A program made the position numbers and the translations under genes. A stretch of DNA of 16,171 nucleotides, taken from contig CAMXYS010000022.1 of assembly GCA_947253135.1 (NCBI GenBank), forward strand, positions 1-16,171, in the 5' to 3' direction. Source of the DNA: an uncultured Clostridia bacterium. GTDB lineage: Bacteria; Bacillota; Clostridia; Saccharofermentanales; Fastidiosipilaceae. Position 1 is the first letter of the stretch; each line of letters begins with the position of its first letter. Positions 1 to 6,973 of this stretch are shown piece by piece. The notes beneath the pieces were generated by a model, which saw only the letters and a list, made by a program, of their open reading frames with translations, was not told the origin of the DNA and ran no database searches.

Positions 1-62
1 TATAGCATCCTGTTTTTTAGAGTCTCAACAGAAAAGATTGTTTTTTAGGCAAATTCTATAGG

Positions 63-106
63 TTTTTATCTTTTTTTCGTGATTTTTGATAGCTTTTTGG
101 GTGTTT
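63..106. other. Phased T-tracts, probable intrinsically curved DNA
   Basis: T-tracts lie at 63-67, 71-77, 83-87, 94-98 and about 103-106, so their centres are 9 to 11 bp apart, close to one helical turn. Two more T6 tracts lie upstream at 13-18 and 41-46, each inside the repeated decamer TGTTTTTTAG (11-20 and 40-49 region). Phased A/T-tracts are known to bend DNA. The tracts are seen directly; curvature and any role for it, such as an upstream activating region or a nucleoid-protein site, are inferred. No gene could be supported in 1-426. Confidence 0.45.
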
Positions 107-139
107 CTTAGCATTTCAGCCCTTCCGGCGTAAATTCTC

Positions 140-180
140 ATTACAAGAAACAGACCATTTTATTACAAGAAGATTACAAG
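140..180 (+). repeat. Three ATTACAAG direct repeats at 11-bp multiples
   Basis: The octamer ATTACAAG occurs exactly at 140-147, 162-169 and 173-180. The start-to-start distances are 22 and 11 bp, so all three copies would face the same side of the helix. This arrangement resembles tandem operator half-sites upstream of the lipoprotein gene, but no regulator is identifiable from the window. The position at 151, where a fourth copy would complete the 11-bp ladder, does not match well. Confidence 0.4.
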
Positions 181-236
181 TAGATGCTGTTTGCTCAGCT
201 TCAGCTTAGGCTTCCGCTCGCTCTAAAATCTTATTT

Positions 237-275
237 GAGACGACTGGTTATTTAAGCAGCCTTACAGTCAGTCTC
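237..275 (+). other. Long imperfect hairpin in intergenic region
   Basis: GAGACGACTG (237-246) pairs with CAGTC-A-GTCTC (265-275). This gives ten base pairs with a single bulged A at 270 and an 18-nt loop. There is no T-run directly after it; the nearest, CTCTTTTT, is about 17 nt downstream, so it is a poor classical terminator. It could be the end of a transcript entering from outside the window, a leader structure for the lipoprotein gene, or a protein-binding palindrome. The pairing is seen; the role is unknown. Confidence 0.35.
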
Positions 276-426
276 CCTCTGTCTTCTTAACCTCTTTTTA
301 AGATTTATTTTACAAAAATAAAGTAGAATAGTTTGAAGTACATATCCAATCCGAATATGGCTATCATAGTTTCTTGCTTTCTAACCGAGAAACAGCACAA
401 TCTTACTTTAGAGACAGGAGAAAATC

Positions 427-936
427 ATGCGAAAAACACACCGGACAAATAACCGCTCAACCCTCGAGCAGCTTGCGCTATTGCTTTTTCTGGCAATGAT
501 GACCCTAAGCCTGAGCGCTTGCGGCAGCAAAGGTGCCCTTCAAGAATCCACGGCTACCTATAATCAAGACAACATGCAGGTTGAAATCAAATACGATATT
601 AAAGACGACCAGGTGATCAAAATGGTCCAGACGACGACTATTGATTTCAGTGCCGCACCGGAAGAAGTACGTGAACAGGTAGTAGAAGCAGGCAAGCAGG
701 CAGAAGCCCTCTACGCCTCCATTGACGGAACAACTTACGAAAGCGATATCAACGGCGACCACTGCAAAGAGGTCATCACCATGGATCTCAGCAAGAAGGA
801 CACCGTGAAGGCCTTGGTTGGCGCCGGTCTCTTACCGGCCAGCGACAAAAATGTCGAGCTCATTTCTTTTGAAAAAACCAGAGAAGCGATGGAACAACAT
901 GGTTGGACTTATACCGACCCAGTCGATAAAAAGTAA
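427..936 (+). CDS. YehR-like lipoprotein (DUF1307 family)
   Basis: This is a predicted membrane-anchored lipoprotein of 169 residues. The N-terminus has a basic, rather long n-region (residues 1-15), a hydrophobic stretch (16-29) and a lipobox LSAC, with the lipidated cysteine at residue 32. Signal peptidase II would cut before it, leaving a mature chain of about 138 residues outside the membrane. The mature part has the look of the DUF1307/YehR family: a Thr-rich beta-strand segment (about 64-71), a Gly-Thr-Thr-Tyr turn near 100-103 and an EVITMDLSKKD-type strand before the C-terminal helix. YehR-like proteins have no established biochemical activity, so none is claimed. The ATG is chosen because AGGAG (416-420) lies 6 nt upstream. 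The gene is monocistronic and is followed by a strong terminator. The family assignment is by recognition of the pattern, without a profile search. Confidence 0.75.
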   Translation: MRKTHRTNNRSTLEQLALLLFLAMMTLSLSACGSKGALQESTATYNQDNMQVEIKYDIKDDQVIKMVQTTTIDFSAAPEEVREQVVEAGKQAEALYASIDGTTYESDINGDHCKEVITMDLSKKDTVKALVGAGLLPASDKNVELISFEKTREAMEQHGWTYTDPVDKK

Positions 937-984
937 GCACTCGCCAAGATGAACCGGACCTAGCTATACGGCCACATTTGCCCT

Positions 985-1034
985 AAAAAAACTGCTCCCG
1001 TGACTCAATCTGAGCCACCGGGAGCAGTTTTTTT
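985..1034. terminator. Bidirectional rho-independent terminator
   Basis: The left arm is A7 followed by CTGCTCCCG and the right arm is CGGGAGCAG followed by T7. The inner part can pair further (CTCA with TGAG). Because the stem is flanked by A's on the left and T's on the right, it works on both strands. It should end transcription of the lipoprotein gene on the plus strand and of thrS, whose stop codon lies about 190 nt away, on the minus strand. Confidence 0.9.
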
Positions 1035-1223
1035 GTAGACACTTAATTTTTTGTCGGCCGCACTTCTCGCCTGCAGCAATTCCAAGCCGGTTTGATCAGA
1101 CCGCTCTTCTGCTGCAAGTTGGCCCGGCCGGGCAATGCCCAAACCTAAAATTGCGGCTGTTAAGCATGTCAATACCCTTCTAAATAGATGCACTGACAAC
1201 CGTAGCCGGTCATATACTTAAAA

Positions 1224-3155
1224 TCAGTCCTTTTCGGCAAAAGCCTCTGTTGCCAAACGCTTTTCTTCAATTTCTGCCAAAATTGCCGCAGTCGCCTCTG
1301 TCACCGGCACCGTCACCTGCTCCTTTGCGTCCCGCGTCCGGACGGTCACCGTTTCTTTTTCTTCCTCTTGGTTGCCCACCACCAGCATATAGGGAATGTG
1401 GTCTTGTTGTGCCGCCCTGATCTTGTAACCAAGTTTTTCATCCCGGTCGTCAGTTTCAACCCGGATGCCTGCCCGAGTCAAGCTGTCCTTAACCTTTTCA
1501 GCATAGTCCACAAACTTGTCCGAAACCGGCAAAATTCTGGTCTGAACCGGCGCCAACCAGGTGGGGAATTTGCCGGCAAATTGTTCGATTAAAATACCGA
1601 TAAAACGTTCGATGGAGCCATAAACAACTCGATGGATGACAATAGGCTGATGACTGTTTCCGTCCGGCCCGATATAACCGGCCTCGAAACGCTCTGGCAA
1701 CTGGAAGTCCAGCTGGATCGTGCCACACTGCCAAGTGCGATCAAGACAATCTTTTAGATGAAAATCAATCTTAGGGCCGTAGAAAGCACCGTCTCCTTCA
1801 TTGATGACATAGGGCAAGTCCAATTCTTCCAAAGCTCTCTTAAGGGCTGAAATAGCTGTATCCCAAGCCTCATCTGTGCCCATAGAATCCTCCGGCCGGG
1901 TCGACAATTCCACATGGTAGCTAAAGCCGAAAACTTTATAGACCTCGTCAATCAGGCGGACAACCCGTTTAATTTCAGGTGTGATCTGTTCCGGTGTCAT
2001 AAAGATGTGGGCGTCATCCTGGGTGAAACAGCGCACCCGCATCAGACCGTGTAAGACACCGGATTTTTCATGTCGATGGACCAGTCCCAGTTCTGCCAGG
2101 CGCAAGGGTAAATCCCGGTAAGAGTGAGGTTCACCGTTATAGACCAACATAGCACCCGGGCAGTTCATTGGTTTAACTGCATAGTCCTCATCATCTATGC
2201 GGGTGGTGTACATATTTTCCTTATAGTGATCCCAGTGGCCGGACGTTTCCCACAAGCTGCGGTTGAGCATCATCGGCGTCTGGATCTCTTGATAGTGCTC
2301 CCGGCGGTGGAGCTCACGCCAGTAGTCAAGCAAGGTGTTCTTTAGCACCATACCGGCCGGTAAAAAGAAAGGAAAACCGGGGCCTTCATTCTTGATGGCA
2401 AAAAGGCCCATTTCCCGTCCGATCTTGCGGTGGTCTCGGCGCTTGGCTTCTTCGATTCGGTCCAGGTATGCCTTCAAGTCTTTTTTATCCGGGAAGGCCG
2501 TCCCGTAAATCCGAGTCAGCATTTTATTGTGTTCATCACCTCGCCAGTAAGCCCCCGCGACCGAGGTCAATTTAAAGGCCTTCAGCTGGCCGGTAGACAT
2601 GACGTGAGGGCCGGCGCACAGGTCTGTAAATTCACCTTGCTGATAAAAACTGATCACTGCATCTGCCGGCAAATCTTGAATCAGTTCCACTTTGTAAGTT
2701 TCACCCGCTGCTTTGCAGTGGGCGATGGCCTCCTCCCGCGGCAGGGTAAAACGTTTGATGGGTAAGTTCTCCTTGACGATGGCCTTCATTTCTTTTTCGA
2801 TGGCCTCCAGGTCTTCTGCCGTAAAACCCTCTTCCCTGTCGATGTCGTAATAAAAACCGTCTTTAATAGCCGGGCCAATGGCCAGTTTGGCCTCAGGATA
2901 AAGACGCTTGACGGCCTGGGCCAACAGGTGAGACGCACTGTGGCGGAAGGCGTGTTCACCGTAGTCATCCTCAAATTTTAATAGATTGACGGTCGCGCCG
3001 GCCGGGACTGTATCTCTTAAATCATGGGGCTGGCCGTCAATTTCACCGGCGTAGGCAGCCCGAGCTAAACCGGGGCTAATCGCCTGGGCGACATCATAAA
3101 GGCTGGCTGATCCCTCCACTTCCAAAGCTGAACCATCCGGTAATTTTATTTTCAT
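1224..3155 (-). CDS. thrS: Threonyl-tRNA synthetase
   Basis: This cytosolic class II synthetase charges tRNA-Thr with threonine. The 643 residues match the family length, and all domains are present: a TGS domain (1-62), the N2 editing domain with HSASH (72-76) and the C180/H184 pair, the catalytic core, and the C-terminal anticodon-binding domain (about 535-635). In the core, Zn ligands are C332, H383 and H508, motif 2 is RHEKSG near 361-366, and motif 3 is GSIERFIG (513-520) with its arginine at 517. The editing site, which removes mischarged serine, therefore looks intact. ATG 3155 is supported by the AGAGAGG site about 9 nt upstream. The gene stands alone behind a T-box leader, so it is induced by uncharged tRNA. 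It ends at the shared terminator near 1000. The protein identity is certain. Confidence 0.98.
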   Translation of the reverse strand: MKIKLPDGSALEVEGSASLYDVAQAISPGLARAAYAGEIDGQPHDLRDTVPAGATVNLLKFEDDYGEHAFRHSASHLLAQAVKRLYPEAKLAIGPAIKDGFYYDIDREEGFTAEDLEAIEKEMKAIVKENLPIKRFTLPREEAIAHCKAAGETYKVELIQDLPADAVISFYQQGEFTDLCAGPHVMSTGQLKAFKLTSVAGAYWRGDEHNKMLTRIYGTAFPDKKDLKAYLDRIEEAKRRDHRKIGREMGLFAIKNEGPGFPFFLPAGMVLKNTLLDYWRELHRREHYQEIQTPMMLNRSLWETSGHWDHYKENMYTTRIDDEDYAVKPMNCPGAMLVYNGEPHSYRDLPLRLAELGLVHRHEKSGVLHGLMRVRCFTQDDAHIFMTPEQITPEIKRVVRLIDEVYKVFGFSYHVELSTRPEDSMGTDEAWDTAISALKRALEELDLPYVINEGDGAFYGPKIDFHLKDCLDRTWQCGTIQLDFQLPERFEAGYIGPDGNSHQPIVIHRVVYGSIERFIGILIEQFAGKFPTWLAPVQTRILPVSDKFVDYAEKVKDSLTRAGIRVETDDRDEKLGYKIRAAQQDHIPYMLVVGNQEEEKETVTVRTRDAKEQVTVPVTEATAAILAEIEEKRLATEAFAEKD

Positions 3156-3178
3156 ATCATCTTTCCTCTCTTTGCTTT

Positions 3179-3223
3179 AAAAAGAAGCACCCTTTGCATC
3201 ATCACACGATACAAAGGGTGCTT
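3179..3223 (-). terminator. T-box attenuator terminator upstream of thrS
   Basis: On the minus strand AAGCACCCTTTGTATC (3223-3208) pairs with GATGCAAAGGGTGCTT (3200-3185) around a 7-nt loop, with one G-T pair, followed by CTTTTT. It begins 3 nt after the T-box motif, as expected for the terminator conformation of a T-box leader. It should stop transcription when tRNA-Thr is charged. Confidence 0.93.
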
Positions 3224-3504
3224 GCACACGGTTCCACCTTAATATTTCACTCATCCGATAAAAGCAAGCCCGTAATCTCAACAAGGTCAACCTAAAGCAA
3301 CAAGCTCACTTCCTGTTGGCCGGAAACTACAAACTTACGTCTACCAAGCCGTTAACGCCGACTTTACGTTTTGCCATTGCCTGCAAAAAAGCTCCGGGGC
3401 GGTTGTTCATCCTGTCTCGGCGGGCAAACCTTGCAGCTGTGGATTTGCTCTCTGAACCGCCTATTTCCAGGGCATTCCCCTTCAACGCCAATAATTTAAG
3501 TTAT
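3179..3504 (-). promoter_or_regulatory. T-box riboswitch leader of thrS
   Basis: Reading the minus strand, the T-box sequence AAGGTGGAACCGTG is at 3240-3227. It holds the TGGA that pairs with the tRNA acceptor end, and it lies just before the attenuator terminator. Stem I is recognisable: AGAGAG (3453-3448), an apical stem-loop GCAAATCC/GGTTTGC with GCTGCAA in the loop, and TGAAC followed by the specifier region. A Thr codon ACC sits at 3403-3401; the overlapping AAC one base earlier is an alternative reading. ACC is preferred because the gene is thrS and a purine follows it. The mechanism known for the family is that uncharged tRNA stabilises the antiterminator and lets transcription reach thrS. 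The 5' end is estimated from the promoter. Confidence 0.93.
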
Positions 3505-3507
3505 ACT
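3502..3507 (+). promoter_or_regulatory. Possible -10 box for the aminotransferase gene
   Basis: TATACT on the plus strand matches the -10 consensus at five of six positions and lies about 50 nt before ATG 3556. The upstream sequence gives only a poor -35 candidate (TTCAAC at 3481, 15-nt spacer). If real, this promoter overlaps the thrS transcription start on the other strand. Confidence 0.3.
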
Positions 3508-3510
3508 ATG

Positions 3511-3539
3511 AATTTAAGCACAGTAGACTAAAAAGTCAA
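3511..3539 (-). promoter_or_regulatory. Sigma-A-type promoter for thrS
   Basis: The minus strand carries TTGACT (3539-3534), a 17-nt spacer and TAAATT (3516-3511). That is five of six and four of six matches to the consensus boxes. Transcription would start near 3504, just ahead of T-box Stem I, which fits. The -35 box lies only 17 bp from the start codon of the divergent aminotransferase gene. No transcript data are available to confirm it. Confidence 0.55.
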
Positions 3540-3555
3540 GCAAGGGAGAGGCCCT

Positions 3556-4731
3556 ATGATCGCTGAACAAATAAAAAAAGAAATGGCCGGCGGCTCCGCA
3601 ATCCGTCAAATGTTTGAAGAGGGAAACCGGCTCAAGCGTCTTTACGGAGAAGAAGCCGTCTTTGATTTCAGCTTAGGCAACCCCGACCTGCCGGCGCCTC
3701 CGGCAGTAGAAGCAGCCTTCCGCCAGGCCCTAACAGAGGGCGGACCAAAGAAGCACGGCTATATGAGCAATGCCGGTTTTGCGGCCACCCGACAAGCTGT
3801 CGCCGGTCGCGAGCAAGCCCGCTGCCACGCGCCGGTGACTGCAAACGGCGTCATTATGACAGTGGGAGCTGCCGGCGCTTTAAATATCATTTTTAAAAGC
3901 CTATTAAATCCCGGTGATGAAGTTCTCGTCTTTGCCCCCTATTTTAGCGAGTACCGGTCCTACGTCGCCAATGCCGGCGGTGTCCTCAAGGTCCTGCCGA
4001 CTGACCCGACCGATTTTTCCCCCGACCCGGAGGTCTTACGGGCCGCCATCACACTCCAAACTAAGGTCTTGCTGCTCAACTCTCCTAACAATCCCTCCGG
4101 CCGGCTGTATAATAAATCTTTGCTTAAGGCCTTGGCTGACTGTCTAAAAGAAGTTGAACAGACCGTTTATATCGTCTCAGATGAGCCCTACGTGGAGTTA
4201 GTTTACGACGGTTTAAAGGCCCCCTCAATCTTAGATATCTACCCCCATAGTCTCGTTGCTTATTCCTGGAGCAAGAGCTTGTCCCTGGCGGGAGAAAGGA
4301 TCGGCTATGTTTGCCTGTCAGAAGACTGCAGCGACTATGATGACTTGGTCAACGCCCTGATCTACTGTAACCGCACCTTGGGTTTTGTCAATGCGCCCGC
4401 CCTGGCACAAAGGGTCCTGGCCAAGGTGGCCTCTGCCAGCGTAGATGTCTCTGTTTACCAAAGGCGCCGTGACCGCCTGTTTCAGATTTTACAGGCAGCC
4501 GGTTTTTCCTGCCGCCTGCCGGAAGGGGCTTTCTACCTCTTCCCAGTCTCACCGGAAGCCGACGACCGGGCCTTTTGCGCGACTTGTGCAGCTGCCAAAC
4601 TGCTCTGCGTCCCGGGATCGAGCTTCGGCATGCCGGGGCATTTCCGCCTAAGTTTTTGTGTAGGTGATGACGTCATTGAGCGCTCCGCCGATGTTTTTTT
4701 GAAACTGGGTCAACACTATGGGCTGTGCTGA
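3556..4731 (+). CDS. PLP-dependent class I/II aminotransferase
   Basis: This 391-residue fold-type I enzyme should transfer an amino group between an amino acid and a 2-oxo acid in the cytosol. Visible landmarks are GNPDLPAP (41-48), the PLP-phosphate region VGAAGAL (103-109), NSPNNPSG (175-ish, substrate/PLP-binding Asn), SDEPY (208-212, with the Asp that contacts the pyridine nitrogen), SWSKS with the Schiff-base lysine at 240, GERIGY with R248, and GHFRLSF with the carboxylate-binding arginine at 364. All key residues are present, so it is active in principle. The substrate cannot be read from the sequence; aspartate, aromatic or branched-chain specificity are all possible. The nearby aro genes make an aromatic role conceivable, but they are on the other strand and a separate unit. 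ATG 3556 follows AAGGGAG at about 7 nt. Confidence 0.92.
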   Translation: MIAEQIKKEMAGGSAIRQMFEEGNRLKRLYGEEAVFDFSLGNPDLPAPPAVEAAFRQALTEGGPKKHGYMSNAGFAATRQAVAGREQARCHAPVTANGVIMTVGAAGALNIIFKSLLNPGDEVLVFAPYFSEYRSYVANAGGVLKVLPTDPTDFSPDPEVLRAAITLQTKVLLLNSPNNPSGRLYNKSLLKALADCLKEVEQTVYIVSDEPYVELVYDGLKAPSILDIYPHSLVAYSWSKSLSLAGERIGYVCLSEDCSDYDDLVNALIYCNRTLGFVNAPALAQRVLAKVASASVDVSVYQRRRDRLFQILQAAGFSCRLPEGAFYLFPVSPEADDRAFCATCAAAKLLCVPGSSFGMPGHFRLSFCVGDDVIERSADVFLKLGQHYGLC

Positions 4732-4800
4732 CCGACTGCACTGCGACCGGCTAAGCTGTCCCTTTATCTTCCGCTGTCACAACTATCACAGGACCTGTCC

Positions 4801-4821
4801 GGGGGCCCAAGCCCCTATTTT
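4801..4821 (+). terminator. Weak terminator after the aminotransferase gene
   Basis: GGGGC (4802-4806) pairs with GCCCC (4811-4815) over a CCAA loop and is followed by TATTTT. The stem is short but all G-C, and the T-run is poor. It lies 70 nt after the stop codon, between two convergent genes, where a terminator is expected. Nothing comparable is seen for aroE on the minus strand. Confidence 0.4.
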
Positions 4822-4847
4822 ACTGTGAACTTAAAAGCACGCTGTTT

Positions 4848-5732
4848 TTAAAAACTTTCGAGTCCTAAAACTGCTCGGGCAACTTCTGCCACCGGCATTT
4901 CCAAGCCCGTAAACAGGCGGTAGCTTTCGGCTCCTTGGCCCAATAGCATACCCACTCCGTCCCAGATCCGAGCCCCACAAGCGGCGGCCTGCTTTAACAG
5001 CCGTGTCGGCCGTGGGTTGTAGATAATGTCACAGACCGGTAAATCCGGGCGCAACAAGCTGGCCGACGGCAGTGGCGACACGCCTGTCTGAGGTGCCATA
5101 CCGACGCCGGTCGCATTAATCAAGATGTCCGCCTCCCCTAGAGCGACTGCTAAAGCTCGCCCATCGTCGATATCGGTCAGGCTGAGTTCACTTGCGGGAG
5201 CAAAATAGGAAATCCGGTCCAGCACTTTTGCCATTTCCCGGTAGGAGGCGCCTCGGCGGTTAAAGATAGAAATTTGCGCAGCTCCGGCCCGGGCAGCGGC
5301 AGCGACAATAGCAACAGCCGCTCCGCCCGCTCCTAAAACAACTAACCTTTTATCAGTCGGCTCAAATCCCTCTTCCTTCAAGTAGAAAAAAAGGCCCGTG
5401 CCGTCTGTATTGTAGGCAATCAAACGGCCCTCTTTATTCACCAACACATTGGCTGCCCCGGTCATGGTCACTAACGGATCTCGGTCATCGGCCAATTTAG
5501 CTGCCAATTTTTTACCGGGCATCGTAATGTTGACTCCTGCAACCTCCATTTTTTTTAAACCGGACAAGACTTCGGGCAGGTCAGCTTCCGCAACCCGAAA
5601 GGCTAAATAACAAGCATCTACCCGGTGCTTGCTAAAACAATAGTTATACATGACCGGCGACAGTGAATGGGCCACCGGGTCACCCAATAAGCAATAAAGT
5701 TTTGTCTGTCCGGACAAGGTCAGTCGGTCCAT
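4848..5732 (-). CDS. aroE: Shikimate dehydrogenase
   Basis: AroE reduces 3-dehydroshikimate to shikimate with NADPH, the fourth step of the shikimate pathway. The 294 residues are normal for a single-domain-pair AroE. The shikimate-binding motif SLSP (23-26), NITMPGK with the catalytic lysine at 74, the Asn/Asp pair N95 and D110 (in NTDG), the NADP Rossmann loop GAGGAA (134-139), NATGVGM (206-212) and the C-terminal GVGMLLGQG (259-267) are all visible. The start ATG 5732 overlaps the end of aroD by 13 nt, so the two consecutive pathway enzymes are translationally coupled. The enzyme is likely the biosynthetic AroE and not a quinate-type paralog, judging by this pairing; that is an inference. 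Confidence 0.96.
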   Translation of the reverse strand: MDRLTLSGQTKLYCLLGDPVAHSLSPVMYNYCFSKHRVDACYLAFRVAEADLPEVLSGLKKMEVAGVNITMPGKKLAAKLADDRDPLVTMTGAANVLVNKEGRLIAYNTDGTGLFFYLKEEGFEPTDKRLVVLGAGGAAVAIVAAAARAGAAQISIFNRRGASYREMAKVLDRISYFAPASELSLTDIDDGRALAVALGEADILINATGVGMAPQTGVSPLPSASLLRPDLPVCDIIYNPRPTRLLKQAAACGARIWDGVGMLLGQGAESYRLFTGLEMPVAEVARAVLGLESF

Positions 5733-6514
5733 GACAGCCCTCCTTTTTGTACCTGGCCGGTCCGGTCGGCCAAACTCTCGTAACTTTGCCGCCAGCGCAA
5801 AAAATCCGCCAAAGGGACCTGCCCGGGGGCACTGGCTTTTCCTGCCGTGACGAAGCTGAAACTGGAACCAAACCGGTCGCCTATTAAACGGCTGATAACA
5901 CCTGTCGACCCCATCGCCATAGTAATTAGAGCGACATTTTTCTGCTGTTTTGTCCTGGCTGTGGCCACCATCAGATTAGCCACATCCAGATTCTTAAGTG
6001 GCAGGCAGGCCAATTTGACATAACTCGGCTGAAAGTCGGCCATCTCGCTTAGTTCAGCAGATAAATCAACCAGGTCCGGGGTGCCAGAAAAATAATGTTT
6101 TGACAAGACAGTCGCACTGCCACCGCTGCGGGCAACAGCCAACAATTTTTCTTCATAGACCCGGTCGAGGGCTGCATATTCTATATCAAGGGCCGGCACC
6201 CTGGCCTCAACCAGCCGTTCTAAAAGGTCACGGTACCACGACAGCTGAGCCGGACATTGCCCCCCCTCAGCCATTGTTCGCCAGGTGAAAAGTAGAGGGG
6301 CGGTCGAAGCTGTCAAACAAGCCTCCCACAGGTTTTGGATCGTTGCCAAAAGCGACCGGCTGACCGTGTTTGCTCCGCTTTCAGCTTCTTCAACCGCCGG
6401 AGCGAAAAAATCTAACCGCCACTCCAAAAAATCAACCACGTCTGCCGGCACAGTTTGGGCAGCCGCCAGCAAGTCGCTCGGCTGACCGGCTGTCAAAGGA
6501 ACAATTAACCCCAC
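5720..6514 (-). CDS. aroD: Type I 3-dehydroquinate dehydratase
   Basis: AroD removes water from 3-dehydroquinate to give 3-dehydroshikimate, the substrate of the next gene's product. The 264 residues and the motifs point to the type I (Schiff-base) class: EWRLD (31-35), the TWRT arginine at 79, the catalytic His140 in SKHYF, the Schiff-base lysine K167 in YVKLA, and R209 in VISRLIG. The C-terminal KASAPGQV loop that closes over the substrate is also present. The start is a GTG at 6514, only 5 nt after the stop of the cupin gene and with a weak ribosome binding site, so translation probably depends on ribosomes finishing the cupin. No ATG in a better position was seen. Confidence 0.95.
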   Translation of the reverse strand: MGLIVPLTAGQPSDLLAAAQTVPADVVDFLEWRLDFFAPAVEEAESGANTVSRSLLATIQNLWEACLTASTAPLLFTWRTMAEGGQCPAQLSWYRDLLERLVEARVPALDIEYAALDRVYEEKLLAVARSGGSATVLSKHYFSGTPDLVDLSAELSEMADFQPSYVKLACLPLKNLDVANLMVATARTKQQKNVALITMAMGSTGVISRLIGDRFGSSFSFVTAGKASAPGQVPLADFLRWRQSYESLADRTGQVQKGGLSWTD

Positions 6515-6519
6515 TTTGT

Positions 6520-6882
6520 TTATTTTTCCGCCTTATTGCAGTCGATGACAATCGCCAACAGTTCCAGAATATCGTCGCTGTCGTTGAGGAGGGCATGCTT
6601 TTGACCGTCAGACGTGTAAATCAAGTCGCCCGGGCCAACCTTTTCAGGGGTGCCGTCATCATTCAAAAGACCGGTTCCGGCCAGAATGTAATACAATTCA
6701 AAGTCCGTATCATGGCTGTGCAGACCAATTTCAGAACCCGGTTCCAACCGCAGTCGGTTGCAAATTTTAAGTTCATCTTTGCGCTGTTCCTCGGTCAAGA
6801 GAACCCGGCAAAGCAAGCGGCCGGCGCCACCATAGGCCTGCTCTCGCACAATTTCTGTCAGCTCATTTGTTTTAATAACCAT
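6520..6882 (-). CDS. Small single-domain cupin protein
   Basis: This 120-residue protein is one cupin barrel. Motif 1 fits G(X)5HXH(X)4E(X)6G exactly, with G49, H55, H57, E62 and G69, and motif 2 (85-100) keeps G85, G93, H96 and N100, with Ser91 in place of the usual proline. The three His and one Glu would bind a divalent metal. No signal peptide or membrane segment is present, so it should be cytosolic. Small cupins may be enzymes, isomerases or ligand sensors; no function can be assigned. An ATG at 6912 is in frame, but AAGGAG at 6894-6889, 6 nt from ATG 6882, clearly marks the inner start. It opens the aroD-aroE segment and is 5 nt from aroD, which suggests a link with shikimate metabolism (inference). 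Confidence 0.85.
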   Translation of the reverse strand: MVIKTNELTEIVREQAYGGAGRLLCRVLLTEEQRKDELKICNRLRLEPGSEIGLHSHDTDFELYYILAGTGLLNDDGTPEKVGPGDLIYTSDGQKHALLNDSDDILELLAIVIDCNKAEK

Positions 6883-6973
6883 AAACCTCTCCTTTAAAGT
6901 TTTAATTAGCATATTGCCATTGCCTGTCCGGCTGATTTTTGCTCAGCTTAACGTGCTCAAGCAATCCGCCGCC

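Noticed and set aside
25..114. A 29-residue Lys-rich minus-strand frame with ATG and an AAGGG site
   Set aside because: The lysines come from the T-tracts read on the other strand. It is short, AT-driven and resembles nothing known.
140..180. Repeats considered as a CRISPR array
   Set aside because: Units are only 8 bp with 3- to 14-nt gaps, and no cas genes are present.
1005..1199. A 64-codon minus-strand reading frame with a signal-peptide-like N-terminus between thrS and the terminator
   Set aside because: It starts with TTG without a ribosome binding site, its last codons are the terminator stem, and no family is recognised. It may be a decayed gene or chance in the thrS 3' UTR.
6883..6912. 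Upstream ATG of the cupin gene
   Set aside because: The ribosome binding site lies between the two ATGs, so the inner one is used.
6914..6950. GCTGA/TCAGC hairpin between thiN and the cupin gene as a terminator
   Set aside because: Only five base pairs and no T-run follow; read-through from thiN to the cupin is likely.
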